Of a DNA stretch of 64,000 nucleotides, positions 41,401-52,079 are shown piece by piece. Where the stretch lies: the NCBI GenBank assembly GCA_963693315.1, contig OY856187.1:47572485-47636484 (forward strand), written 5' to 3'. This DNA is from Diogma glabrata (lineage: Eukaryota; Arthropoda; Insecta; Diptera; Cylindrotomidae). The notes under the pieces were generated by a model. It worked only from the letters and a program-made list of their open reading frames with translations. It ran no database searches and was not told where the DNA came from. The translations under genes were made by a program, and so were the position numbers. Within the stretch, counting starts at the first letter, position 1. Each line of letters opens with the position of its first letter.

Positions 41401-42106
41401 TTCGTTTATTGGGTGTCACAGTTTCAAATGACCTACTCTGGAACGATCATGTAATGGCGATGGCAAAAAGCGCGTCTAAAAAACTCGGCCTCCTAAATAG
41501 ATGCAAAAAATTTTTCACTCCATACCAATTGCTCCATGTTTATAAGTCCTATATTCGTCCCTGTATGGAGTACTGCTGTCAAGTTTGGGGTGCTGCCTCT
41601 GTTTCCATCTTGGCCCTCTTGGACTCTGTTCAAAAGCGAGCTATACGAATTGTAGGTGATCGAACTTTGACATCAAAACTTGATTCCCTACAACATCGTC
41701 GCACTGTTGCTGACCTCGTTGTTTTTTACAAATATCGTCATCAGCAGTGCTCAGATGAAATCAGCGGCATCATGCCTCAAACTTATTCTTACCCCCGTTC
41801 CACTCGGCGATCGGCTGCCGCTACCAGTGAAACGGTAAAGATCCCGCGCTGTCATACTGGCAGATCGCAGAGAGACTTCTTTGTCCGAACTGCGTACAAA
41901 TGGAATAGTTTGCCGGAACACTTAGTCTCAGGTGGCTTCAACCCACAGATGTTTAAAAAAAGCGTTAATCTACACCTCAGAACGCCAGTTGTTGTGGGAC
42001 CCAGGTCTGGACCTAGGTCTTAAAAGGTATTTATGTGTTGTTGTGACACATATTCTAAACCCTATTACACAACACATTTTATTAAAAAAAAAAAAAAAAA
42101 AAGCGG
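38499..42106 (+). mobile_element. Near-full-length LINE with poly(A) tail
   Basis: About 500 bp of leader, one 1007-codon ORF, a short 3' UTR (TTAAAAGG-ATTTATGTGTTG, CTATTACACAACACATTTTA) and an A-run at 42084-42102. The 5' limit is set by the reverse-complement copy at 19790-19996, which also starts near CTACGGGT. It is inserted in the hAT transposase, between a VRRHLKAR motif and the C-terminal dimerisation domain. Only one ORF is seen; there is no separate gag-like ORF1. Confidence 0.9.
39000..42023 (+). CDS. LINE endonuclease-reverse transcriptase, intact
   Basis: A 1007-residue protein that nicks target DNA and copies the element's RNA into it. An apurinic-type endonuclease domain (about residues 45-270) shows QNICGLNAN, LTET (Glu76), YRSPN, GDFN (Asp183, Asn185) and SDH (261-263). 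After a basic linker, the RT domain (about 535-775) shows NYRPIALLSVLSKVYE, QYGFRNKRST, ALDISKAFDRVW (Asp627), GVPQGSVLSPTLF and FADD (713-716). The thumb LLGVTVS--LLW--H and the TPYQLLHVYKSYIRPCMEYC segment follow. The start ATG at 39000 comes after a TATATATATATGG context, and a few residues more or less are possible. Its type is jockey/I/CR1-like by motif style; the clade is not decided. The absence of any stop or frameshift, unlike every other element here, implies recent insertion. The ATG could lie in a longer ORF1-free transcript. Confidence 0.93.
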   Translation: MAVQPKKNKSASGKANLRNPPAHKAACPRNLQGQNIYESIKNFKIHVQNICGLNANHDHVQHHLEHDKPNILFLTETQVSENFLFIESLNSKYRLESAFKLHQGVCAFIHESVAYTRFPNFELHGDGFNTMVLKICLPEMTFFTIALYRSPNKRNPNFFNILTKIMDEIRAKSPNCEVIVTGDFNVHNKSWLEFSKSTDDVDNSGKLAEIFAASQGLFQIVKSPTFTPRNGGDNSFLLDLYLTTMPDITSVDVAKGSIGNSDHYLISSVIKTDLLKTTAPKPRKIFHYSKMDKSGLQNFFHGFPFDRHCFYTDNVNVSAQNFTETIQFAINKFVPFSIVKPKQKYLYSKAAKTALRNKRRSFNIWIHNKTPTNRSQYLKANKISNQIISNEKSEIDRAKASKLTSMSVSDKSFYSAINSLNSGTKFSIPPIIDGDLIVNDPARKANLFAERFALNSTVLETPKEIPQIQSSGVNMNELHFKPKIVAKLLKGLNINKASGMDNIPPIILKTFSKELAPTLTKIFYQSYKSGIFPSCWKLAKVQPVPKKGPKSDISNYRPIALLSVLSKVYEHYINTHISKFLEENHLISDSQYGFRNKRSTTDLLNYVAHCWNSILDKGGETYVIALDISKAFDRVWHANLINKLVAYGFHPNVVKLIQNFLSDRYISVTLDGYSSESKLINAGVPQGSVLSPTLFLIYINELLKITSNPINSFADDSTLHKSFEPLPSKGKMHERINPARRDAAINVNKDLNKVADWGDQNLVNFNSTKTQLLIVSRLKTEFPKDILFSMCDEPIGECKNIRLLGVTVSNDLLWNDHVMAMAKSASKKLGLLNRCKKFFTPYQLLHVYKSYIRPCMEYCCQVWGAASVSILALLDSVQKRAIRIVGDRTLTSKLDSLQHRRTVADLVVFYKYRHQQCSDEISGIMPQTYSYPRSTRRSAAATSETVKIPRCHTGRSQRDFFVRTAYKWNSLPEHLVSGGFNPQMFKKSVNLHLRTPVVVGPRSGPRS

Positions 42107-42114
42107 TCAATGTT

Positions 42115-42318
42115 ACAGTTTCTAGCTGGGTGTACCTAGAGTTTTTGAAATTCATCGTAGAATGGGATTTTTTATAATTTCTTCCGAATCTTACGGTCGC
42201 ACTAAAGTTATTTATGACTATTTGCGTATTAGTGACTTCATGTGAGAGGAGTTTCAGCAAATTAAAATTAGTTAAAAATTACTTGCGGGCTTATAATAAT
42301 AATGCTCATTTGTATTAA
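42115..42318 (+). pseudogene. hAT transposase C-terminal dimerisation domain (continuation)
   Basis: After the LINE, VYLEFLKFIVEWDF (near 42130) and then, after a stop, NLTVALKLFMTICVLVTSCE and RSFSKLKLVKNYLRAYNNN (42190-42300) read in order. The T-SCERSFSKLKL-KNYLR motif is the signature of the hAT dimerisation domain. It is the missing end of the transposase at 35848-38458. The reading ends in TAA at 42318. Confidence 0.85.
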
Positions 42319-42424
42319 TTAAAAAAAATTTTAAATTACGTTTTTATTATTATTGACAGTTTTTATTTTTGGGGTGACACCACAATATCCGCCCCGGGTG
42401 CCACCCATGCTAGCTACGCCACTG

Positions 42425-42432
42425 TTTATATC
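42425..42432. repeat. 8-bp target duplication of the hAT element (right copy)
   Basis: TTTATATC immediately follows CTACGCCACTG and equals 33801-33808. Confidence 0.93.
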
Positions 42433-42487
42433 GTTTATTTTATTTTCGAATTGATTGACAAATTGACTGTAGGTCTGAAGCATACTT

Positions 42488-43297
42488 AATGGATAATAAC
42501 CAAAGAATTAAGAGAATAGAGGAAGTGAAATTGATGTTAAAAGTTGAAGTAATTTTTGCACACTAATAAATTGTTACTAACACACTTGCGTTTTAGTAGA
42601 GGCGCCGTAAATATTTCTATTATTGCATTGAATTCCAAATTTAAGCGTATTTTTGCCCCAAAAATTAATATAAAAAAAGAGACGCCATTACATAGAAAAA
42701 CAACATAAAAAAATTTGACAATCTAAAAGCAAAGCATTCTATTATTGTTTACATTGATTTTAGATTATACTTTTTTCTCGAAAATAATTAAAAAACTTAA
42801 AGCTTATTAATCGAAAAGTAAATTACATATAATATCAATATTAGTTATCTATGATAAGAAATCCCATCCAGTATATGTTTTCGGTAATTTTTACACGTCA
42901 TTATCACACACTTCATATTTAAGGTTTTATTCATAATTTTCACTTAAAGATATTAATTTTTCTTTAAAATTATTTGTAAATTATAATGAAATCACTAGTA
43001 TGTTTTATATTTATTATAAATTCGTCAAAATATCACCACGATAAAAAATAAAAACAATTTTATTAAAACCAAATTATAACCAAACCAAACAATGTTTACA
43101 ATATTTTTTTTTTGACATTTCAAAATGGACAAATACGAGAGGAGAAGGGCGAAAAACTACTTTAAATATTTTTGTGTATATATACAGTAGTTTCATTTCT
43201 TTAGTCTCTAAATTCTTTGATAATAACCTTTATACTATGTAGTCTATATTTTATGTATGTACATTAGAAAGATAAAAATCTGGCTCATCGAAAAAAT
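42488..43297. other. Gene-free AT-rich stretch
   Basis: No ORF or repeat structure is recognised. Confidence 0.5.
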
Positions 43298-43299
43298 TA

Positions 43300-43951
43300 C
43301 ACAGGGAAGTTGTTGCTGCGTACACTGTCAAAAATATCAAGAAATAAAATCAAGAAATTTAAAGATGGCGCTGATGCCGTAGGTCAATATTAACAAAAAT
43401 TTTCATAATTTGAAAGTTCCAACCTTTCCCTAAAACATACCAAAATTTAAAACAGCAATTTTAGCGTTGTTCTAAAGATATCAATTTTTAAGGATGAATA
43501 CATATCATATCAAAAATTTTAGTGGTTTGCTTTAAATTTTGGCATGTTTTAGAGGAAGGTTGGAACTTTATTATTGTGAAAAAAGTCAAAAAGTCAAGTT
43601 TCTAAGAACACACGTATTTTTATTTCATCTACACTACTTGTATGCCAAGTATAAACTCGATAAAAACTGATCGACTTCAGCGTCAGTCGTCCAGATCACG
43701 AATTTCATCTAAAACTAAATGTTTGACCTGAGATTCACATCTTTAAAAATCAATATCTTTAGAACAACAAAACACCCTACATTGCCAAACTGCTCCAACC
43801 TTAGACTAAAATATGCCAAAATACGCATATTTTAATATAAGGTTAAAACTACCATATTGTGAAAAAAAATCAAAAAATGCTTGGCCTATGGCATCACGCC
43901 ATTAAAAATGTAATTAATATTTTTAATAGTGTAACCAAAAATTTTCCCGTG
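43300..43951. mobile_element. Foldback MITE with CACRGGGAA ends and TA duplication
   Basis: The left end CACAGGGAAGTTGTTG...ACACT and the right end AGTGTAACCAAAAATTTTCC then CGTG are inverted; TA flanks both (43298-43299, 43952-43953). AAAAATAT follows on both sides. Inside, GTTCCAACCTTTCCCTAAAA (about 43420) and its inverse (about 43545-43580) make a second foldback, and a third related block lies near 43795. No ORF. Confidence 0.72.
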
Positions 43952-43953
43952 TA

Positions 43954-46190
43954 TTTTCAATAGGTTCCTTTACCTTTCGAAAGCACATAAGCTGTTGATA
44001 TCGAGTGACCCACTCTCCTGCAATTGGATTTGAAACTTAACTTAAATTTGAATTTAAAGAAATCTTTCGGACCACAGTGTTCTCAAATTAAATACATACT
44101 CTACAATTCTTCTAAAAAAACATATTTTTATTTATTGGGGATTTTTGAGATCAATTCAACTCAAGTAAGCAAAGAAGCAATTTACAATTCAAAGGTATGG
44201 TTGGATGTTTCTCAGAAAAAAACTCCATTTCCCATTTTTATCTTGTATTGTTTTTCTGATGTATTTTGATCTTTCATTTTAACATATCTTGTATCTTTTA
44301 TTTTAACGATGTCTTCTAATTTGTTTTTACAAAAATAGACTCTTATGTCAAATTAGAAACAATTAAGTTATTATCCAATCATCATGTTATATTTAAAAGG
44401 ATTTTATTACAACTATAAATAAATCATATTACAATCAAATCATAATTCCAAATACTATGGGAAAATAATCCGCGCAAGGCCAATTATACCTTTACTTATT
44501 TTCGTAACTTTTTTTGGACAAAATCCAATTTCTTTTAATAATATAGTACTTTGCATAAGCTATTAAATTAAGTTTATAAATAAAATATGGCCATCAAACT
44601 TATTTTAATTGATTTTTCTTTTTTTCGTTTGTAAAAAAAAATTAACGTTGAACTTTACATTTTAAACGAGAAAGGTTTTCTTACTATATTTTTTATGTGA
44701 TAAAAAGTGTTGTGTAATAGCAATTGAGTCACACTACAATATACGTTCAGAGGTGTTGCCTCGTTCCGAAACTACCTATAAGCAGTTCAAACAAAGACGT
44801 ATCTTTTCACTCTTTATTCATAACAGCTGTGGATCTCAACAACTTGCAATGTTTGCACTATCCGATTGACAAGTGATATGTTAAAAAGAATATAATTGAG
44901 GATTGGTGTATTCAATCCCATATGAGTTCTATTGGTGTTGACATTTATAAAAAAAATATCAAGAACAGCAACAATGCGTGAACAAAATCTAGGAGAACCA
45001 TATTGAAAAAAGATGGACCGATCTAAACTTGAGAACAACAGTCTACACAGGGACGAAAACAGAACTTATAAACATTAAGAAATGGATATTAGTATTCTTC
45101 ACCCAACACTTCCTACCTTCATCTCCAACGCCCTTTGTTTGTCCTGGTGATATTGAAGGTACTCCATTTGCATTTCTAATATATTACAAAAAAACTAACC
45201 TATCTAGCAACTCCAATCTCCATAAAGTTCATGATACCTAGTTCTAAGCGTTTGGTAACTCAAAAATTGTAATCCATTTACAAAAGTCAACATTTAAAAA
45301 CACTTCTATCTTTTATAGTAAATTAGCGATAAGGCATACAGTTTTTAAAACAAGTGTGTAGTATTGCAAACGGTATAGCTGTATTCAAACTTATTTACTT
45401 GCAAAACAAAAACAATTAACACATGTTATAAGTTATAATTGTCGAAAAATGGCAATATGTACAAAACAAACTCAATGCATTATAAACTCTTTGTGCTTGC
45501 CCTCATAATATAAAAAATAGTCTCACCCTTGACAAAGTTCATAGTTCTGAATAAAATTGATTTTTTAAGCTACACATAACATCTAAAATATTTACAATCC
45601 GTATTCTTAACAATTAGGTCAAACAATCATATTTTGAACACATCAAAAAATAACAATGAAACACAAGAAAAATAATCAAACTAATTTAAATTTTGCAAGT
45701 CAAAAGGCGTGAATTATTCAACATTTTATGTTCATTTAAGTTACGAGTATGATTAAGTAAATAAGAAAACGATTTAAGCTTTGTTGTATATTTAAAAAAA
45801 AATTTACCGAATTTATTTAACATATTTTTCTATTAAGTTTCTAGTCTACCAATAAATAACTTCTATTTAAATATAAATTAATGTACGTAGATCTGGTTGG
45901 GTTATAGTTGAAAGGTTATCAATCAAGGTGTTAGACATATTATTAATAGAAAACAGAACAGCAGCATACTTATTTAACTGTGAAAAAAAACATAACTTTT
46001 TTTGGTCCTTCGAGCCGGATAGCTAATTTTCAGAAATACGCTGGATTGTTACACCCATTTATTTTATATGAAGACGTACATTTCTGTCACCGCACCATAG
46101 CTAAAGTTGCGATTATGGTTCTTTTAGAAAAATAAAATGCCATATGACATTGTTATCGAGTTTCGGGCGTGTCGGTTCGTTGACGGTTTT
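43954..46190. other. Gene-free stretch
   Basis: Several 70-80-codon ORFs exist on both strands (44024-44269, 44814-45038, 45029-45241), but none has recognisable domains or paired terminal repeats. I see nothing that supports a gene. Confidence 0.45.
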
Positions 46191-46239
46191 CTCAGATAAT
46201 TTCAAACGCAACAAAGAATTATTCTCACTTTGATCTGTT

Positions 46240-47072
46240 GATTTCTTTTATCAGAAACATATAAATTTGTCTTCAGATCTAATAACTTTTTACGTTCGCA
46301 TTTTCTTGTGAACCATTTTAGAACCAGCATGAGCTCGCATAATATTCTTTTTAAGGGACTCAACGAGTTCAATAAATTACCTAAACATATTAAAAATGAA
46401 CCATCTTTATTTAAATTCAAGGTAGCACTCAAGGAATTTTACCAATATTAACATATACGTTTTTTTTTTTTTTTTTAAATTCTGAATCGCTGCGTCACCT
46501 ATGTTTCCTTAATCACAAGCTCTAACCTAGCATGTTTGTATGCGCTTAGTTATAATTATAATAATTTATCCTAAAGTGAAAGAAAAATGTTATATCTGCA
46601 TAATCCCATAAATTTGATCGTATTGTATATATATTCTTTAACTGTATCAGTAATTATATATATGTTAAATGAATTGAATTAAATAAATCAATATTATAGA
46701 TTAAATAAATCAATATTAAAAATTAAATTGATCAATTTTAATTGTTAATTAATAACTCATAAATTTGATCGTATTGTTTATTATTCTTTAATTCTATCAG
46801 TCAATTTTTTATCTTTAACTTCAAATTGTATAAATTTTATTTTTATCATACACATTAGTTGCAAAAGACGTCTCAGTCTACGTAACGGTATAAAAAAGAA
46901 ATTAATTAATATATATTAAATGAGTTGAATTAAATAAATCAATATAAAATTAAATAAATCAATATTAATTAGTAATTACGAACTCATAATTATGAGTAAT
47001 AATAATTATTTTTATTTATTTAATAAGGAACTATGTTATTTAATATTGAAAAAAAAATTTTGTTGAATAAAG

Positions 47073-47109
<37 letters not shown>
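46240..47109 (+). mobile_element. 5'-truncated LINE: C-terminal codons, 3' UTR, poly(A)
   Basis: The plus strand near 46330-46450 reads ILFKGLNEFNKLPKHIKNEP, then SLFKFKVALKEFYQY and a stop. The SIFY-G--LFN-LP--IK-E--L--FK--LKE pattern is the usual last segment of several LINE RTs. Next comes about 600 bp of AT-rich 3' UTR with repeated TTGAATTAAATAAATCAATA. It ends in GAATAAAG and an A-run of about 36 at 47074-47109. A target duplication was not found. Confidence 0.7.
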
Positions 47110-47111
<2 letters not shown>

Positions 47112-48280
47112 TCTTGTTAAAGCTTCCTTACTTTCACTATTAGAAATACAATCCAAATTCAAAGAAAGAAAACAAAGAACATTCAAAATTTGAAACATAA
47201 AAGTACTTTTTTTTTCGTGTTCTTACTAATTCTGAATAATATAATATTATGTATATATATGTACAAAGATGAAAGGTAAATGAAAAAGATTTATTGCTAT
47301 ACAATAAATTACAACTAATTACCAGATGCAACAATTAACTATTTGTATGAAAATTCTTTTATTTGTAATTTTTTGCATAAATTAATCAAATTTCTATCAT
47401 ATTAACAAGATCAAAGATTGATTATTCAAAGCTAGTTAAATCAGTTAAATTCCGTTCACACTTGTTTATTTTCATACAATAAAAACATACATTATAAAAA
47501 AGATTTTGGTATAAAATATACTCGTAGCATTTGTAGCTCAACAACTTTATCCTCTGAGAACTTAACTTAAATCACATCAAAAATAAAGAAGTGAGTGAGT
47601 AGCAAATTTTTGCAAATAGTCACATGAACCACACAAAAAATAAAACTTTTACACCTACAATATTGTCAAATGATGGATACAAATCATAATCTTTAGTTTC
47701 CTTTAGTGTCAAACGCTTCCACCTAAATTTGTCAGTTTTATTCAAAGTTTTAGGCTTTTGACACTATGAAAGTATAATGCATTACAACTGCAATAATAGA
47801 TGTTACCATCTGATAAAAAACAATCGCAAACGAATATTATTATTACGGTTTACGGTTTTAAATAAAACGAACACGTGTATTGTGTAACCGAACGCAAACA
47901 AATCAAAAGATTTACCATTAATAATATTGATCTGTAAAAAATGTAAGCACACATCTAGATAGTATAATTTTGTTTATGTTTAAAATAAATTATGTAACAT
48001 AAATTTATTTTATTATTTATTAGACAGAGGTCATAATTTCGCTTTCTTATTTCATGTTCTTTCTTTTTGTTTCCATTTTTTGCGTTAATCTTTCTTTATT
48101 TTTTCGCGAACATTTTTTAATTTTTTTGTTTTCTTTGAATTGATTTTGTTACATATTTTTAAGACATATATTAAATACGCCCCTTCAATCAAAAAATTAC
48201 ATATATTATAATAATATTTTAGTTATGTTTGAAAAAAAAATAACTCAAAGTCAGAAGAAGCCGTACAAGTCCCATTATAG
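47110..48280. other. Gene-free AT-rich stretch
   Basis: No ORF with family likeness and no structured repeat. Confidence 0.5.
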
Positions 48281-48282
48281 AG

Positions 48283-48443
48283 CAGTGGTTCTTAACCGAG
48301 GGTGCTCGATTTAGAAAACTAAAACACAACAAAGGCTTAAACGGGTTAAAATAAGGGAGGGGTAGGGGGAGGGGGGAGGGGGTGCAAGAACATTGTTTGA
48401 AGATTTTAGGGGTGCCGGTGGGTAGAAAAGTTAAGAACCGCTG
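48283..48443. mobile_element. hAT-type MITE, 161 bp
   Basis: CAGTGGTTCTTAAC at 48283 and GTTAAGAACCGCTG ending at 48443 are inverted with one mismatch. CAGTGGTTCT-AAC ends are common in Charlie-like hAT elements. The flanks TTATAGAG and AATTAGAG match at 5 of 8 positions, so the 8-bp duplication is eroded or absent. The interior has a strongly purine-biased G-rich run (GGGAGGGGTAGGGGGAGGGG) near 48353. Confidence 0.78.
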
Positions 48444-48593
48444 AATTAGAGTTTACAATTTTCTAGATTTAAATGATTCCAAAAAGTTCTGTGGTATCAT
48501 GAAAAGCGATAACGAAAGTTTTTGACAAATCATCCGACCGACCGAACATCCATGCCGACCGAAGTTCATGATATCACCACATACTGATCAGCA

Positions 48594-48696
48594 GCCAAAC
48601 TCTGTAACTGTGAAGCGGTGATGTGATAAGTTTTTAATGTTAAGAAACAAAGAAATTTTTAACACTTCACCGCTTCACACTTATAGGATTTGGCTG
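48594..48696. mobile_element. Small foldback, about 100 bp
   Basis: CAGCCAAA...GTGAAGCGGTGA and its inverse TCACCGCTTCAC...TTTGGCTG enclose about 45 bp. The arms have a few mismatches. Bases 48697-50276 contain no supported gene. Confidence 0.65.
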
Positions 48697-50276
48697 CAGA
48701 ACAAATAAACGGGTCGGATAACCTTTATCTACAATTAAAAAATTTCTTATTAAATTATGCGGGTGAGGGAATTGTACCACATTAAATGTTCAGTTTTTTT
48801 ATATACATAATTCCATTTTTAGTAGTAATCTGTGCAATTAATATATTTTTTCAATATCATTGCAAATTTTATTACTTAATTTAAAGAATAATTTAATTTT
48901 ATTTTATTTTTTAATTGAATTTGCCGAACAAAGATTATATGTCATCTAAAATAATCCAATGAAAAATCACTTTCATTATGACTACAAAAACAAATATCAT
49001 CGCATTCAAAACTTAAAATAGTTTTTAAAAAGTAAAAGTAAAAATTACCAAAATTGTTATATTAATATCAACATTCAACTTAACTACATGTGTCCCTTTA
49101 CAATAAAGCAGTAAGTCAATACAATAATCTTGTTTTTTGAAATTTTACCAAACATTTTAATTCATGTGAAGGTTTTGTTGGCATTTTTTTAGATCGAGTT
49201 TTTTTAATTTCTATGTCATTCACCTTAGTTCAGGATATCCTGAGAGATAAGGTTGTGAAAACAAGTTTGATCTTATTTGAGAAAAAAAATTCACTTTTAC
49301 CACCGTTTTTATGAACATCAAGTTTTTGTGGAGGTGTGTCATTTTTAAAAAAGATCTGGTTTGGTTTCAATGTTTTGAATACAAACTAATCTTTCTTATA
49401 CTCTTCCTCAGTTTGTTTATTGTTTTGTTACATCGCTCAAATTTATCTATTATTAATTTCTTTTAAATAAATAATAATAATAATAGAAAGGAAATTAATC
49501 CTATACATATGAGATAACTATTAAAAAAAATCCAACAAACATGTTTTAAATTATTTATTGACAATAATCGAACATTTCATCAATCAACCACAAAAAAAAA
49601 TTAATTTATAAATATTTTTATTTTACTGTCCACAAGTAAGTAAATCAAATTGATTATATTTGAATTAAATAAAATTACGATTTGTACAAAATATAATTAA
49701 ATTTACTATCTTAGATATTTATTATAATCTCAACGTATATATTGTTGTTTTTTATGAATGAAGTTCAAGGATTAAAGTTTTTATTACGATTTCATTCATG
49801 TAAAATCTTACTTTCACGAAGTGGTTTGTTAATCAGTTAATGTAAGTTTGTTTTTGTGAAATTGGAACTGAAATTCAAAGACTTTAATAATGTCAAAATA
49901 TTTGATGTAATTTTACTACATATAGTTTTATTTAACTTGTATTTTGAGTTTTTGGCAGTTATTTATAACCTAGTTATCAGTTGTTCAACAACTTAACTTC
50001 CCATGTAGCAATTGGTCTCAAATTTTATTTGCACGGATGTTTAACCTGTCTTTAACACGTTTCTGTTATTTTTAGACCAAAAATAAAAAAATAAAACTAA
50101 AATGTGCTTTTTCATTTTTTGAGTAGAATTTATACGTTTTATAAAACATTTAAAAAATTAGCGATTTTGCTCACACATATTTAATTATGAGAGGATATAT
50201 TTTACGAAATACAAAACAAAATTATATTTAACCTCAATCCGCTCTATACAAAATTTCAATAACAAACTATGTATTA
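48697..50276. other. Gene-free AT-rich stretch
   Basis: Nothing recognised on either strand. Confidence 0.5.
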
Positions 50277-51196
50277 AGACCAGGGTAGAAGCCTTTAAAA
50301 ATAATAAAAAGTGAAAAAAATAATAGTAGGATCAAACGCATTAGAAAAGGAGGAGAATAAGGGGAAGGGAGCGGTAAAAAAGGGTTTATCTCGATTTCCG
50401 GCAAAAATTGAAAAATTGTAAGGAATTGTAATTGTAACAAAAATTGTAGGTAATAAAAAGATCTAAAACTTTTGTATCGACAATATTTTCACATAACCTC
50501 AAAATTTATGTGAAAAATTCAAAAAACCAAGTTTTTGGTTTTTTGTTTTTATCTTTTACAAAAAATCTTTTTTTTCACGAAATTTGGTGGTATTCAATTC
50601 ATTTTTTGCATTTTCTGAGAAGATTTACTATAGTAATATATTTTTTTCACCATCGGAAAGTAGAGATTCCAACAAACAGAAAGCATACCAACTTTATGAA
50701 AAAAGCTGATATTTTGACGGGTGAATTTTCGATTGAAAATTAGGGTGCTTTTTCGATATTAATTCAAAATAAGGTGAAAAAATAAATATTGCAAATCAAA
50801 TAAATTACAGCAAATTTGGGATATAAAAAGATAGGTTTTTACCAAATTTCGTGAAAAACAAAATTTTTGTGAAAGATAAAATAAAAAACCAAAAACTCGG
50901 TTTTTTGAATTTTTCACATAAATTTTGAGGTAATGTGAAAAAAGTGTCGATACAAAAGTTTTAGAACTTTTTATTACCTACAACTTTGCCATTAAACTTT
51001 TTTCCATAGGACTTTTATTTTTGCTGGAAATCGAGATAAACCGTTTTTTACCCTTAAAACTCACCTCTTCCCTTTCCCGACCTCAGATCGCCCGTAAATT
51101 ATTTTTCCTTTTATTTTTATAATATTCTCCTCCTTTTCTAATGGGTTTCATCCTACTATTATTTTTTTTGTTTTCAAAAATTATAGACCCTGGTCT
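50277..51196. mobile_element. Foldback element with AGACCAGGGT ends
   Basis: AGACCAGGGT at 50277 and ACCCTGGTCT ending at 51196 are inverted. Inward, AATAATAGTAGGAT, ATTAGAAAAGGAGGAGAATA, TTTATCTCGATTTCC and ACATAACCTCAAAATTTATG all recur inverted, so each arm is about 400 bp. A target duplication is not clear. The ORFs here (50510-50743, 51083-51265) are by-products. A fragment of the family lies at 25400-25860. Confidence 0.78.
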
Positions 51197-51597
51197 AATT
51201 GTAGAATTTTTTTGCCAGCGAATTTTTGACGGATAGGATGCAGCAAGAGATAAAAGATGAGACAAAAAGTAAAACAGTGATGTATTATTTATTTTAGGAT
51301 AAATTTGTTTTCAAAACCATTATATTAGTTAAATTTCTACTTCTAATTCGTACCATTTGTTTGTTGTGATATTTGTTTCCATAGGCGTCGTTATTTTTAT
51401 TATAATTATTTTTAATTATCAAAATTTTGTTACATTGCCTACAAAATCATTAATATTTTTACTAGTTGTTGGTTTTCTATTATAATTGGTTGAATTTCAA
51501 TAGTAATTTATTAATTTTATGCGTTTTTTTTGTCCATTTCCATGGGACCCCAAAAGCTTTTTTTAATATTTTAATCGAGACACTGAATGTGCAAACA

Positions 51598-51640
51598 ATA
51601 TGCGCATGTGCATGCGCATGTGCGAACAATATGCGCATAA
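51598..51640. repeat. Alternating purine-pyrimidine tract
   Basis: TATGCGCATGTGCATGCGCA followed by TGTGCG, then a second TATGCGCATA, is nearly strict purine-pyrimidine alternation and is self-complementary around GCATGC. Such tracts can adopt Z-form DNA. Bases 51197-51597 show nothing else. Confidence 0.6.
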
Positions 51641-51940
51641 CAAACAAATTTCGTGTTCGCTGGCAAAATAATTCTACATAATCATTTACACCACGTCATC
51701 ATATGATACTGATTCCAAGAAGAAAGGTCGACAAAACAACAACAATATGTACTAAAATAAATGCAAAATAATACCGACGTCGATTGTTCTTAGAATTTCT
51801 TGAGTTTTCTTTGTAATGTTGGATTTACCTGGAACAATCTCAACAGAAAATAAAATTGCATTTAAGGAATGCCTTTTGCAGAAGAAATAATAGTTGAAAT
51901 TAGACTGCAATATTGTGAACAGCTCAAGTGGAATGCGATA

Positions 51941-51994
51941 GTGTTAACAGAAATAATTAATAGAACGTTTTCTATTAATTATTTCTGTTAACAC
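51941..51994. repeat. Perfect hairpin beside the Penelope 3' end
   Basis: GTGTTAACAGAAATAATTAA and its exact inverse, extended by TAGAA/TTCTA, form a 25-bp stem with a 4-base loop (CGTT). It lies about 90 bp beyond the 3' end of the Penelope-like element. Confidence 0.85.
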
Positions 51995-52079
51995 TGATTT
52001 TATATATGTGTTATTATGGTTTTCCATATTATTCACTGTTTGTGTGCTTTTGTCACTTTTGAATTAATATGCAATATTT

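Larger units (their letters stand above)
33809..42424 (+). mobile_element. hAT DNA transposon, ZMYM1-like, both ends present
   Basis: The left end CAGAGGCGTAGCTAG and the right end CTAGCTACGCCACTG are inverted with one mismatch. Subterminal GC-rich blocks CCGCCCCGGGTGTCACCC and GCCCCGGGTGCCACCC follow. The flanks are the exact 8-bp duplication TTTATATC, the size expected of hAT elements. The element holds 77-bp repeats, a Penelope fragment (minus strand) and a plus-strand transposase relic. That relic is interrupted by a MITE and an intact LINE. Without those two insertions it would be about 4.5 kb. Confidence 0.93.
33713..42487. mobile_element. Palindromic MITE split by a hAT element
   Basis: The left half (33713-33808: AAGTATGCTACAGACCTAC, CAATCAATT, AAACGAAAATAAACGAA) and the right half (42425-42487: TTTTCGAATTGATTGACAAA, GTAGGTCTGAAGCATACTT) together form one foldback. 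It is like the intact MITE at 1901-2043. The hAT element lies between them at the loop side of the palindrome, bounded by its own target duplication. The outermost MITE is thus the oldest layer of this nest. Confidence 0.85.

Noticed and set aside
44814..45241. Overlapping ORFs suggesting a small gene
   Set aside because: Neither strand shows a domain, signal peptide or splice structure.
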